In this document: positions 43,173 to 51,334 of the stretch, piece by piece
Layout: each line of letters opens with the position of its first letter
How positions within the stretch are numbered: the first letter of the stretch is position 1
From: a virus
Virus record (IMG/VR): IMGVR_UViG_3300008267_000033
Span: 82,213-146,212 of that record
Length of the DNA: 64,000 nt
Strand: one strand, 5' to 3'
Translations under genes and position numbers: made by a program
Notes under the pieces: model-generated
The model's database searches: none
The model's input: only the letters and a program-made list of their open reading frames with translations
What the model was told of the DNA's origin: nothing

Positions 43173-45011
43173 ATGGCATATATCGTCAATAATAGTCGTG
43201 GGCAGATTGTGGCCGTGGTAGGTGACGGCACTGTAAATACATCTGCTACCGATTTGGCTCTGATTGGGCGAGCTGTAACCAATTTTGGTGATTTTCAAAA
43301 CGAAAATTTTATATATCTGCTGGAAAATTTTGCCAGTCCCGCTGCGCCCACACAGCCGGTACTGGGGCAACTGTGGTACAACAGTTCTCTGGATGAAATC
43401 AATACCTACAGCACAGCCAATGTGTTTGTGGCCTTGGCCACTCAAGACTATGTACAATTACAAAAAATCAGTCCTGTGTTTACTGGCACACCCACAGCAC
43501 CCACGGCTGCCACACTGACCAACAGCACACAGTTGGCCACCACAGCTTTTGTGCAACTGAACAAGATCAGCCCTGCTTTTACTGGCACACCCACTGTGCC
43601 CACGCCTGTTTATGGCACAAATACCACACAGGTGGCCACCACAGCTTTTGTGCAGGGCGAAAAGGTCAGCCCTGCTTTTACTGGCACACCCACTGTGCCC
43701 ACGCCTGTTTATGGCAGTAGTACTACTGAAATTGCTTCCACAGCATTTGTACAGGGTGAAAAAGTCAGTCCGGTGTTTACTGGCATTCCTATTGCACCCA
43801 CTGCTGCACCAGGAACCAGTACCACTCAGATTGCTACCACAGCTTTTGTGGGTACAAGTCCGGTGTTCACTGGCGTACCAATTGCGCCCACTGCTGTGCC
43901 AGGTACCAGTAGCACTCAGATTGCTACCACAGCTTTTGTGGGTACAAGTCCAGTGTTCACTGGCGTACCAATTGCACCCACTGCTGCACCAGGAACCAGT
44001 ACCACTCAAATTGCTACCACAGGTTTTGTACAAGGGGAGAAAACAAGCCCTGCGTTTAATGGCGTGCCCACTGCGCCCACTGCTGCGCCAAGTACAAACA
44101 GTGTGCAGTTGGCCACCACAGCGTTTGTACAAGGTGAAAAAGTCAGTCCTATATTCACTGGCGTGCCCACTGCGCCCACTGCTGCACCAGGGACCAGTAC
44201 CACTCAGATTGCTACCACAGCTTTTGTGACAAATGCGCCAGTGTTTCAGGGCGTTGCCATAGCAACCACAGCCGTAGCAGGAACCAACACTGATCAAATT
44301 GCTACCACGGCTTTTGTACAAAGTGAAAAAGTCAGTCCTATATTTACTGGTGTGCCCACAGCACCTACTGCTGGACCAGGCACCGGTACCACTCAAATTG
44401 CCACCACAGCTTTTGTACAAGGTGAAAAAGTCAGTCCTGTGTTTACTGGTGTGCCCACAGTACCTACTGCACCCCTTGCTACCAACACTGATCAAATTGC
44501 TACCACAGCTTTTGTAAAAAACAATGTGAACAATCTTGGCAGTATGTCCACACAAAATGCCAGTGCAGTGGCTATCACAGGTGGAACTGTGACTGGTATC
44601 ACACCGTTGACCATTGCCAACGGTGGCACAGGTGCCAGTGATGCTGGAGTGGCCAGATTCAACCTTGGTCTGGCCACAGGAGCAACAACCACAGTGGGCA
44701 CAATGGCAACACAAAATGCCAATGTTGTGGCCATCACAGGTGGTAGCATACTCAATATAACAGACTTGATCATTGCTGATGGCGGTACAGGTGCCAGCAC
44801 TGCTGCACAGGCCAGAATCAACCTGGGCGTACCTGATGCTGCCAATATCTCAATCTCTGGAGGTAGTGGACTCACTGGAGGTGGTGATTTAACAGCCAGC
44901 AGAACCATATCAATAGCCACCAACAGCAATGGATTTGGCGAAAGATATATATCTAGCGCCACTCCCAGCAACGCCACGGGTGTTGACGGAGATATCTGGT
45001 ATCAAATCTAA
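43173..45011 (+). CDS. Tail fibre with eleven tandem VFTGxPxAPT repeats
   Basis: 612 residues from the ATG at 43173, preferred over a longer in-frame start that overlaps the divergent gene. N-terminus M-A-Y-I-V-N-N-S-R-G-Q-I-V-A-V-V-G-D-G is an attachment segment. Residues about 95-445 hold 11 tandem repeats of S-P-V-F-T-G-V-P-T-A-P-T-A-A-P with I-A-T-T-A-F. Then two I-A-N-G-G-T-G-A-S ... R-x-N-L-G-L segments and a C-terminal domain, typical of phage fibres. Forms an operon with the glycine-rich gene. Confidence 0.8.
   Translation: MAYIVNNSRGQIVAVVGDGTVNTSATDLALIGRAVTNFGDFQNENFIYLLENFASPAAPTQPVLGQLWYNSSLDEINTYSTANVFVALATQDYVQLQKISPVFTGTPTAPTAATLTNSTQLATTAFVQLNKISPAFTGTPTVPTPVYGTNTTQVATTAFVQGEKVSPAFTGTPTVPTPVYGSSTTEIASTAFVQGEKVSPVFTGIPIAPTAAPGTSTTQIATTAFVGTSPVFTGVPIAPTAVPGTSSTQIATTAFVGTSPVFTGVPIAPTAAPGTSTTQIATTGFVQGEKTSPAFNGVPTAPTAAPSTNSVQLATTAFVQGEKVSPIFTGVPTAPTAAPGTSTTQIATTAFVTNAPVFQGVAIATTAVAGTNTDQIATTAFVQSEKVSPIFTGVPTAPTAGPGTGTTQIATTAFVQGEKVSPVFTGVPTVPTAPLATNTDQIATTAFVKNNVNNLGSMSTQNASAVAITGGTVTGITPLTIANGGTGASDAGVARFNLGLATGATTTVGTMATQNANVVAITGGSILNITDLIIADGGTGASTAAQARINLGVPDAANISISGGSGLTGGGDLTASRTISIATNSNGFGERYISSATPSNATGVDGDIWYQI
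43440..44515 (+). repeat. Tandem repeats of 33 and 30 codons in the fibre gene
   Basis: Eleven copies, eight of 33 codons (V-Q-G-E-K-V-S-P linkers) and three of 30 codons (V-G-T-S-P or V-T-N-A-P linkers), differing by the three-residue linker. DNA identity is high (copies 5 and 6 are almost the same). This is a hypervariable fibre region, not a CRISPR. Confidence 0.8.
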
Positions 45012-45014
45012 CAT

Positions 45015-46904
45015 ATGGCAAACACAGTTGTAAGACCCCTTGGTTACGATAACACTCGACAACAGTTGACTTGGACCAGCCTTACATCAAGTTGCAGGGC
45101 CTATCTTTTTGGCGGGGGTGGCGGGGGTGGCGGCAATGATTCTGCAACAGGTGGGGTTGGGTCGGGCGGAGGATTCTCATATGTTAATTTCAATATAAAT
45201 CCTGGCGATGTGCTCACAGTGGTAGTAGGCGGGCCTGGCGGAGCTGGTGCCAGCGGTGTCAGTGGACAAGGTGGTGGGCAAGCTGGTGCCAGCTTGTTGG
45301 ACGCCAACACAGTGTTCACCACACGAGATGCAGCAGCCTCTCCGCCGGTGTACGCCCAATACAACCCTAATTATTGTGCATTTCTCAACACCTATGGTGT
45401 ATGGGAATCTAATACCAACATACAGGATTTTGATAGATCTTACCTAGTGTCATTTCCCAGCACTGGTTTGTACACTTTTACCGCCAGTTCTGACAACAGC
45501 GCATCGATTTCCTTGGACGGCCAGGCACTTTTCTTTACTGATACTTTTGTACAAACTTTTGAAAGACCAGCCCAGGTCACTGCTGGCAATCACACTGTGA
45601 GAATCCAGGCCTTAAACACCGGCGGACCAGGCTCAGTGGGCCTGACCATCAGTGGAGGCAACAACTACAGCGGCGCTCGTGGCGGCAATGCTGGTGGTAA
45701 TGGTTCATCTGGTGCTGGCGGGGGTGGTGCCGGTGCCACGGTGTTGTTGTTGAATGGCACAGTGATTGGCGTGGCTGGTGGTGGTGGCGGAGGTGGCGGA
45801 GCTGGAAACGGACCTCAAGGGTCACCGGCACCAGGCCCTAACGGCGCCGCTGCTTTTCCCACGTCCAATGGACAAAATGGCACCAATAAAAACGGCGATG
45901 GTGGTGGCGGTGGTGGTGGTGGTGGTGGCTACGGTGGTGGCAACGGTGGGCAAAGCCCCGGCGGTGACATCGGCGGTCAGGCAGGTTCCTTTGGTACTAG
46001 TTATTCCATAAACGGCACTATTATAGACTCAAATAACCAGCTGCCAGCTGGCGCCACATATCCATATTGGAGTCAAGAAAGAGGCTTGGGCGGCGGCATT
46101 GCTGGGCAAGGTACCGGCGGATTTGCAGTGATGGAGTTTGATGTTGTGGGCGCTTTTGTTAAAAATGCTGGAGTTTGGCAGCCTGTAGAAAACGCTTATA
46201 TCAAAGTCAACGGTGCTTGGCAATTGATCAAAGCTACCTATAGAAAAACTACCACCTCTTTGAGTTACTGGCAACCAATACAAGGATCATATGCACCTGA
46301 GTTTGTTGGATCAGCAGCCCAAGTGGGCATAAATCCTCGCGAAGCCACAGGCAATGCTGGTGCAGGTGGCGGGGGCGGGGGTGACAAAATTATCTGTAAT
46401 AAGCTGGCTGAACTGGGATATTTTGACCCAGCAATGAATGCCGCTGATCAACAATTTGGACGAGAATTAAAAGTCAAAGATCCAGCAGCCTATCACGGGT
46501 ACCTGCGTTGGGCTCAGACCGTGGTTGATCTTATGGAAGGCCAAGGTAGTGAGCAACTGCGGCGTTGGGTATTTTTCTGGCAGAGAGATGCCCAAAAACG
46601 TGTGGACATGCAAAAACGCATTGTGATCTACTACATGAACGTGGTGGCTAGACCCTGGGCAGAAGAAATGGCCTACCGTATGCAAGCGCCAGGTTACACT
46701 CAATCCAATACAGCTGGCAAATTGATAATGAACATTGGCATGCCATTAAATAGAATCATATCAAGATTGAACGGCAAACAATTACCGTTGCCTGTGAAAA
46801 TATTGACCATATGGAGTACAGTGTCAGTGTTGTTGGCAGCAGTCACAGTGATCACAGTCATACACAACATTGGTAAACGATTGCGATCTTGGTTGTTTAA
46901 ATAA
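45015..46904 (+). CDS. Glycine-rich tail-fibre/adhesin protein
   Basis: 629 residues. N-terminal beta part, then polyglycine tracts (G-G-G-G-G-G-G-N near 33, and more between 210 and 340) separated by beta strands, as in the polyglycine type-II helices of T4-like gp38 adhesins. Residues about 110-210 (A-A-S-P-P-V-Y-A-Q-Y, P-A-Q-V-T-A-G-N-H-T-V-R) look like a lectin-like insert. The C-terminal 130 residues start C-N-K-L-A-E-L-G-Y-F and end in a hydrophobic segment (W-S-T-V-S-V-L-L-A-A-V-T-V-I-T-V-I) with K-R-L-R-S-W-L-F-K after it, an unexpected membrane-type tail. Starts 4 bases after the fibre gene stop. Confidence 0.65.
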   Translation: MANTVVRPLGYDNTRQQLTWTSLTSSCRAYLFGGGGGGGGNDSATGGVGSGGGFSYVNFNINPGDVLTVVVGGPGGAGASGVSGQGGGQAGASLLDANTVFTTRDAAASPPVYAQYNPNYCAFLNTYGVWESNTNIQDFDRSYLVSFPSTGLYTFTASSDNSASISLDGQALFFTDTFVQTFERPAQVTAGNHTVRIQALNTGGPGSVGLTISGGNNYSGARGGNAGGNGSSGAGGGGAGATVLLLNGTVIGVAGGGGGGGGAGNGPQGSPAPGPNGAAAFPTSNGQNGTNKNGDGGGGGGGGGGYGGGNGGQSPGGDIGGQAGSFGTSYSINGTIIDSNNQLPAGATYPYWSQERGLGGGIAGQGTGGFAVMEFDVVGAFVKNAGVWQPVENAYIKVNGAWQLIKATYRKTTTSLSYWQPIQGSYAPEFVGSAAQVGINPREATGNAGAGGGGGGDKIICNKLAELGYFDPAMNAADQQFGRELKVKDPAAYHGYLRWAQTVVDLMEGQGSEQLRRWVFFWQRDAQKRVDMQKRIVIYYMNVVARPWAEEMAYRMQAPGYTQSNTAGKLIMNIGMPLNRIISRLNGKQLPLPVKILTIWSTVSVLLAAVTVITVIHNIGKRLRSWLFK

Positions 46905-46913
46905 AGGAATATG

Positions 46914-47114
46914 ATGTATCAAGCACTGACAGAAAATGTGTTGTCTGCACTGAGCCCTGCAGAAACAAATCAATTGTTTGCATTGATCACAGACAATGTA
47001 GATCTATTTGACAAAATCATGCCGCAGTCGCCATTTATTGCGCATGTCAAACACGGCAAACCCTTGGATCATGTGTTGATGCACATGTATCAGAGCTGGT
47101 TGATCACACGCTGA
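46914..47114 (+). CDS. Small helical conserved phage protein
   Basis: 66 residues, helical with amphipathic pattern ([18 protein letters not shown]). AAGGA lies before two adjacent ATGs; the second was chosen for spacing. It follows the adhesin gene in the same plus-strand unit, and ends convergently 11 bases inside iscA. Might be a fibre chaperone, by position only. Confidence 0.5.
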   Translation: MYQALTENVLSALSPAETNQLFALITDNVDLFDKIMPQSPFIAHVKHGKPLDHVLMHMYQSWLITR

Positions 47115-47424
47115 AACTTGATCCACAACCGCAGGTTGAAACTGCTTGTGGATTGTTGATCACAAAGCTGGCGCCCATGGCATCTTCCTTGTAGTCGATT
47201 GCTGAATCTTGTAGATACTGCATGCTCATGGCATCTACTACAACTTTGACTGAGTCGTAAACAAAGTCAAAATCATCTTCGTTTTGTGCTTCATCAAATG
47301 TGAAGCCATAACTGAAGCCCGAGCATCCCCCACCTTGTACAAACACACGCAACATCAAGTTGGGATTGCCTTCTTCGGCCACAAGTTCTTTTAATTTGTC
47401 AACGGCTGCTGGTTGTAGGTTCAT
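47104..47424 (-). CDS. A-type iron-sulfur carrier (IscA/ErpA family)
   Basis: 106 residues, normal for the family. The three Fe-S ligands are C34 (G-G-G-C-S-G-F), C98 and C100 (C-G-C-G), matching the IscA/ErpA/HesB pattern. It would carry clusters to target proteins. A ferredoxin gene and two radical SAM genes are in the window, so the carrier may serve phage Fe-S enzymes. One-base overlap with superoxide dismutase upstream. Confidence 0.9.
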   Translation of the reverse strand: MNLQPAAVDKLKELVAEEGNPNLMLRVFVQGGGCSGFSYGFTFDEAQNEDDFDFVYDSVKVVVDAMSMQYLQDSAIDYKEDAMGASFVINNPQAVSTCGCGSSFSV

Positions 47425-47984
47425 TATAGTCTTTCATTGCAAACGTCCCAGTCAATAATTTTCCAAATATTGTCCAGGTACTGTTCTTTGTCGCTTTGGT
47501 AATCCAATGCCCAAACATGCTCCCACCAGTCGACCAGCACACAGATATCTGTACGCACAGCATGGTTGGCAATGGTTTTGATGTCGCCACTGGTACTCAA
47601 GTACACCCAACCTGAGCCTTGTATGGCCATGGCTGCAGTTTTGAACTGTTCACGGAAATCTTCGTAGGTTTTGAACTTTTCTTCAATCAAGGCCAGCACA
47701 GCGCCACGTGGTCTGTTGGCTCCTTTTGGAGGACGAAGCTGTGGGAAAAATTTATTGTGCAAAAAATTGCCAGCACGGTTGAAATCTTTGGTGTAACTAC
47801 CACCAGTGTTGCCCGTATCGGCATTGTAGCGTTTGGCGTAACCTTTGGCTAGATTTTCATAATGATAATTGATACTGTCTGCACTCATCACCGGTGCCAG
47901 ATCCTTGGGCCCGTAGGGCAGGGGAGTGGTTTCCAACTTGGCCGGTCTTGTGCTGGCTTCTACTAGGTCAATATGTTCACGCAT
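47424..47984 (-). CDS. Fe/Mn superoxide dismutase with capsid-targeting-like N-terminus
   Basis: 186 residues. Metal ligands: H41 (N-Y-H-Y-E-N), H76 (G-N-F-L-H-N-K-F-F), D152 and H156 (D-W-W-E-H), the classic order. Host enzymes start a few residues before L-P-Y; here a 20-residue extension begins [10 protein letters not shown], with the LVE/A pattern of capsid-targeting sequences. So the enzyme might be packaged in the head and delivered early, as inference. An ATAAATAT box is 4 bases before the ATG. Confidence 0.85.
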   Translation of the reverse strand: MREHIDLVEASTRPAKLETTPLPYGPKDLAPVMSADSINYHYENLAKGYAKRYNADTGNTGGSYTKDFNRAGNFLHNKFFPQLRPPKGANRPRGAVLALIEEKFKTYEDFREQFKTAAMAIQGSGWVYLSTSGDIKTIANHAVRTDICVLVDWWEHVWALDYQSDKEQYLDNIWKIIDWDVCNERL

Positions 47985-47988
47985 AGGA

Positions 47989-47996
47989 ATATTTAT
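47989..47996 (-). promoter_or_regulatory. TAAATA box overlapping the IF-1 stop codon
   Basis: Minus-strand ATAAATAT; the TAA is the IF-1 stop, and the sodB-like ATG at 47984 follows after 4 bases. Confidence 0.45.
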
Positions 47997-48211
47997 CTAC
48001 GTCGAGTGATTCGACCACGTGTCAAATCATAGGGACTGAACTCCATGGCAACTCGATCACCCAGCAATACTTTGATATTGTGTGTGCGCATCTTGCCTGA
48101 CAAATACGCAATTACTTCTGTGTTGACATCATCCAGTAATACTCTAAACATGGTGTTGGGCAGTATTTCTTTTACCCGGCCCTCCATGCTGATTGTTTCT
48201 TCTTTGGCCAT
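47993..48211 (-). CDS. infA: Translation initiation factor IF-1
   Basis: 72 residues, full-length as in bacteria. [33 protein letters not shown] and [11 protein letters not shown] are the OB-fold IF-1 signature, nearly position by position with host IF-1. It binds the ribosomal A site and biases initiation. A phage copy could favour phage mRNAs such as leaderless or short-leader messages. TAATG overlap with the gene upstream. Confidence 0.93.
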   Translation of the reverse strand: MAKEETISMEGRVKEILPNTMFRVLLDDVNTEVIAYLSGKMRTHNIKVLLGDRVAMEFSPYDLTRGRITRRR

Positions 48212-49206
48212 TACTTGACCCAGTCACCAACCACTTGCATGCTGGTGACATCAGTAGATGTATCAAAAAACAAGGCTTTTTTATTTTTGGTATGACAACA
48301 AGTATACTGTCCAGTCATCCATGGCAACAGCAGATCTATATACACTGGTTCAGAGACATCATACAGCCAAAGGTTCAGTTGAGACTCATCAAAACCCAAT
48401 GGCACTTCTGTTTTTCTATACGCACCTAGAATTTTTCCATAACTCCATTGCCACTCTTCGTGTTTTTCATGCACCACATTCCAGGTAAAAACTTTACTGG
48501 GTTGTAGCAATTTTTCTACTTCCGGTGTGCATCTAATATTTAGATTCACTTTGTCTTTTTTGACATGTCTGCTCCAGAAACTTGAAATATTAGCACCTAT
48601 TTGAGTGTGAGGCAATGCCTGATCTTTTTTGTCATAAATTGAGTATTTTAGCACACTTCGATTGAATTGAAACTCACTCATGTCTCCGGCCAGAGCGTCC
48701 GACATGCTGATTTCGTAATCAATGTCTGCCAAACTGTAAATTTTTTCAAAGTTAGCAGTGCTGGTCAATGGTTTGACATTTTGTAATTGCGAAACGTTTT
48801 GACCTTTGGGTGCAAAGGCCACAGTTTTTAACTCATGTGCAGTGCGCCCATTCATTATGCTAGCCACCAATCTAGCAAGTCCTGTAGTGATTTTTAGTTC
48901 AGTACTGCCTGCAGGTATTGATCCAAACATAGGAAATACAAATTCGTCATTGATTAAAATATTACTCAAATGATTTATAAAACCCAGATTTTTTTTGTTG
49001 TCTTCTATGGCATGTTTGGTAATAATGTCAATCACTTGTTGATGGCATTTTTTATAAAATTCTTCGCTGACAGCATCAGCATAAAAAAGTTGGCCTCGCT
49101 GGTTGCAGTATTCCACCCAACCGTGTTCTGGTCCAATGATAGTGGTGCTTAACGAATTGCTTTCGATTGAATCCACTACGTATTTGATTGTTAGTTCTGC
49201 TGCCAT
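48211..49206 (-). CDS. Unknown protein upstream of IF-1
   Basis: 331 residues with no recognised family. Mixed alpha/beta, several Trp, and a C-terminal C-C-H-T-K-N-K-K. No signal peptide or membrane segment; the predicted charge is near neutral. Segments [11 protein letters not shown] and [10 protein letters not shown] are the most distinctive. It is the first gene of the unit that continues with IF-1, SOD and IscA, so it may share their regulation. Confidence 0.5.
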   Translation of the reverse strand: MAAELTIKYVVDSIESNSLSTTIIGPEHGWVEYCNQRGQLFYADAVSEEFYKKCHQQVIDIITKHAIEDNKKNLGFINHLSNILINDEFVFPMFGSIPAGSTELKITTGLARLVASIMNGRTAHELKTVAFAPKGQNVSQLQNVKPLTSTANFEKIYSLADIDYEISMSDALAGDMSEFQFNRSVLKYSIYDKKDQALPHTQIGANISSFWSRHVKKDKVNLNIRCTPEVEKLLQPSKVFTWNVVHEKHEEWQWSYGKILGAYRKTEVPLGFDESQLNLWLYDVSEPVYIDLLLPWMTGQYTCCHTKNKKALFFDTSTDVTSMQVVGDWVK

Positions 49207-49232
49207 GCGTTTCCTTAAAGTGACTCTATTAC

Positions 49233-49676
49233 TTATTCAAAACTCATGGTGGCAGTGACCTTTTTCAGTCGATCATAACGAAAACTGCGCCAGGCAAAGG
49301 CATCCAGGTCAAACACCTTTTGAGTATGATTTTCTTCAGGCTCAACCAGTGCTGCCTTTTCGTGGTCTTCTCGAACAATACCATCCACAGGTGCTTTGCT
49401 GTGTTCACGTGTTGGTTGGGTTGGGATAAAGTCTCTATTCAGGGTGCATCGCATGTCACGTAGGGTGCCATCTGCTTTGACAAATGTCACTGTGATTTCT
49501 GCCACATCCAACAGGCCGCGCACCCAGTCTCTAAAATACTTGCGCACTTCTATGTCTGCTTCTTGATACATTGTGCCTGGTTGTGCTTTCAACAATCTAA
49601 ACACTTCTTGCTGTTCCCAGGTCATTGGGTTTTCCATAAGTTCTCCTCTTGCGGTTAATAAACGTCTCTTCTTCAT
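49233..49676 (-). CDS. Small SH3-like phage protein (DUF2693-type)
   Basis: 147 residues. The core V-T-F-V-K-A-D-G-T-L-R-D-M-R-C-T-L and V-F-D-L-D-A-F-A-W-R-S-F-R-Y-D-R-L is the beta-strand pair of a DUF2693-like SH3 fold found in many large phages. The acidic linker 100-125 (E-H-E-K-A-A-L-V-E-P-E-E) is probably disordered. Nucleic-acid binding is plausible for this fold, not shown. Four-base overlap with the gene upstream. Confidence 0.65.
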   Translation of the reverse strand: MKKRRLLTARGELMENPMTWEQQEVFRLLKAQPGTMYQEADIEVRKYFRDWVRGLLDVAEITVTFVKADGTLRDMRCTLNRDFIPTQPTREHSKAPVDGIVREDHEKAALVEPEENHTQKVFDLDAFAWRSFRYDRLKKVTATMSFE

Positions 49677-49954
49677 GCCTGCTTCAACGCCCGTGCTCGT
49701 AGTTTGATCCAGGCAAATTGTTTCATTTTTTCTGAATCCTGCCGCAGATACGGTGCCCAGTAATTCCAGGGAAGTGATTCACTGCTGTCTTTGACCAACT
49801 TGACGCCACCACGTGGGCCTTGATACCATACCTGTTCACTCTCACGTATGAGTCGGGGTTGATGATACCAGTTTTTTTCTAAAGGTGTTGACGTGTGTTG
49901 CCACCGCAGTTTCCATACAACATCACCAGCGACACCGTAGTAAGTATTAGCCAC
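49673..49954 (-). CDS. Small conserved phage protein
   Basis: 93 residues from a GTG start at 49954, which overlaps the stop of the upstream gene by 8 bases; longer in-frame starts would be embedded in that gene. It is Trp-rich (W-K-L-R-W-Q-H, W-Y-Q-G-P-R-G-G, L-P-W-N-Y-W-A-P-Y-L) and basic. No motif is recognised. Confidence 0.5.
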   Translation of the reverse strand: MANTYYGVAGDVVWKLRWQHTSTPLEKNWYHQPRLIRESEQVWYQGPRGGVKLVKDSSESLPWNYWAPYLRQDSEKMKQFAWIKLRARALKQA

Positions 49955-50339
49955 GGCGCATCCTTGAAATCTCCACTGCCTCCTCGTCCGAGAACACCGG
50001 CACGGCGTTACTCTTGTGCATGGTAGCAATGCCCTTGACCTTGGTACCAGTGTACACTTTGGGCGCAGCCAGTGTGGCATTGCCACCTGTGTCACGTGAA
50101 GGAATGTGATGTGTATTAGTACGACCCACGGGTGTAGTCAATTTGTAATCCAGTGGGGGTGCCTTCATAGCACGAGTCTGCCGCTTTTGTTCTGCTTCAA
50201 CGCCCTGGCGCTTCAGCAGTTGATTCCAGCTCTCTTCCAACTCACGTGCCTTTCTTGCTTCTTCAGCGTTGCGAAACTTTACCTTGCCGCGCTTTTTACC
50301 GCTCATGCTGAGCCAAGGGCCTTCAAGATGCATGGTCAT
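49947..50339 (-). CDS. Conserved phage protein, KGIATMHKSN type
   Basis: 130 residues. M-H-L-E-G-P-W-L-S at the start, then K-V-K-F-R-N-A-E-E-A-R-K-A-R, and C-terminal K-V-Y-T-G-T-K-V-K-G-I-A-T-M-H-K-S-N, a very common protein of large environmental phages without known function. An initial M-T may be cotranslational. A strong sigma70-type promoter lies upstream (50371-50399), so it is probably an early gene. Confidence 0.65.
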   Translation of the reverse strand: MTMHLEGPWLSMSGKKRGKVKFRNAEEARKARELEESWNQLLKRQGVEAEQKRQTRAMKAPPLDYKLTTPVGRTNTHHIPSRDTGGNATLAAPKVYTGTKVKGIATMHKSNAVPVFSDEEAVEISRMRRG

Positions 50340-50370
50340 TGCAATACTCCGTAGTTGTCAATCATGCTGT

Positions 50371-50399
50371 ATTATAGCAGGATTGCAATTTTCAGTCAA
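50371..50399 (-). promoter_or_regulatory. Sigma70-type promoter
   Basis: Minus-strand TTGACT (50394-50399), 17-base spacer, TATAAT (50371-50376); 30 bases before the start at 50339. Confidence 0.75.
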
Positions 50400-50412
50400 T
50401 ACTACTTTGGTA

Positions 50413-50724
50413 TTACCTAAATAGGATCAGGGCCATCAGTGAGGCTTGAACTATAAACCCTAGGCCGATGGTGATGATGTTCAGGGTGTCTTTCAGCACA
50501 ATGGCTCGCAGGAACAGCAATACAAGTCCTGCCCAAAGAAACGCCACCACATCCAAACTGGGCACATGATCACTGAGTCCGGTCATCAAGGCCAGCAAAC
50601 TGGGCACTGTGGCACAGTGCAACACAATGGCTGCCAACCAGCCCAGGGTGTCTGCTGAAATCTTACTCAAATGATTGGTCAAAAAATCGCGGATTATTTG
50701 CAAGTTAAAGGGCCAGGTGTTCAT
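50413..50724 (-). CDS. Small three-span membrane protein
   Basis: 103 residues with three hydrophobic segments (L-G-W-L-A-A-I-V-L-H-C-A, L-D-V-V-A-F-L-W-A-G-L and I-I-T-I-G-L-G-F-I-V) and few charges. Common in T4-like phage genomes; function unknown. Directly downstream of the SleB-type hydrolase with a 4-base overlap, so a lysis-related or membrane-modifying role is possible. Confidence 0.55.
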   Translation of the reverse strand: MNTWPFNLQIIRDFLTNHLSKISADTLGWLAAIVLHCATVPSLLALMTGLSDHVPSLDVVAFLWAGLVLLFLRAIVLKDTLNIITIGLGFIVQASLMALILFR

Positions 50725-51296
50725 GAACGTTCTCCATAAAAAATGTGACGACCAATTTGGTCAATTTTGGGCTTGCGCCAGTTGGGATTTACATAATCAG
50801 CATGATAGTATAGGGCATTTTTCATGCCGGGCAATCGGAAGTTTTCCAATAATACTTTTTTGGCCACTAGTTCGCTTTCTTGCCACATGGGCTTGTGTAC
50901 TGCTCGAATCTTGTGATTGCCTTCGCAAAACCACGAAAACTGGCAAACTACCCGTTCGTAAAACACGTTCTTTTGATAAACCACACCACATACAGTGTTG
51001 GCAAATCTACCGTCTTCTACTCTATTTAACGTGACCTGCGCCACTGCTACTTTGCCTTCAAAAGGCTCTGAGGCTGCTTCCCAATAGATGTTGCGTGTTA
51101 GACAATCCAGTTGTCGCAATCGGTCTTCGGCCGACACATAGCCTGCCATGCTGGCTGCTCGGTCTTGTTTCAACACATTCAACCGTGCCTGGCACACGTT
51201 CCATACAATTGAGATTACCAAAAGTAGTCCCAGTAACTTGATAACTCGAGATGACCACTCAGCCAAAGCATTGGGTCGCTTTATATTCAATTTCAT
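50721..51296 (-). CDS. SleB-type cell wall hydrolase, membrane anchored
   Basis: 191 residues from the ATG at 51296 (a longer in-frame form enters non-coding sequence). One N-terminal membrane anchor (V-I-K-L-L-G-L-L-L-V-I-S-I-V-W), then the hydrolase_2 domain: N-I-Y-W-E-A-A-S-E-P with the catalytic Glu, A-V-A-Q-V-T-L-N-R-V, and F-S-W-F-C-E-G-N. Cleaves peptidoglycan, seen in spore-cortex hydrolases and phage enzymes. It is separate from the GH19 endolysin and probably serves entry, remodelling or superinfection control. Confidence 0.8.
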   Translation of the reverse strand: MKLNIKRPNALAEWSSRVIKLLGLLLVISIVWNVCQARLNVLKQDRAASMAGYVSAEDRLRQLDCLTRNIYWEAASEPFEGKVAVAQVTLNRVEDGRFANTVCGVVYQKNVFYERVVCQFSWFCEGNHKIRAVHKPMWQESELVAKKVLLENFRLPGMKNALYYHADYVNPNWRKPKIDQIGRHIFYGERS

Positions 51297-51334
51297 TCGA
51301 TTTCCTTTAGAAAGCCAATACGTGGCCATACGCG

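Noticed and set aside
43440-44515. CRISPR-like repeat pattern
   Set aside because: Repeats are 90 or 99 bases without unique spacers and stay in frame in a fibre gene.
43458-44714. 418-codon minus-strand ORF, Cys-rich
   Set aside because: It is the antisense shadow of the tandem repeats in the plus-strand fibre gene; Cys comes from the complement of repeated codons, and it has no start signal.
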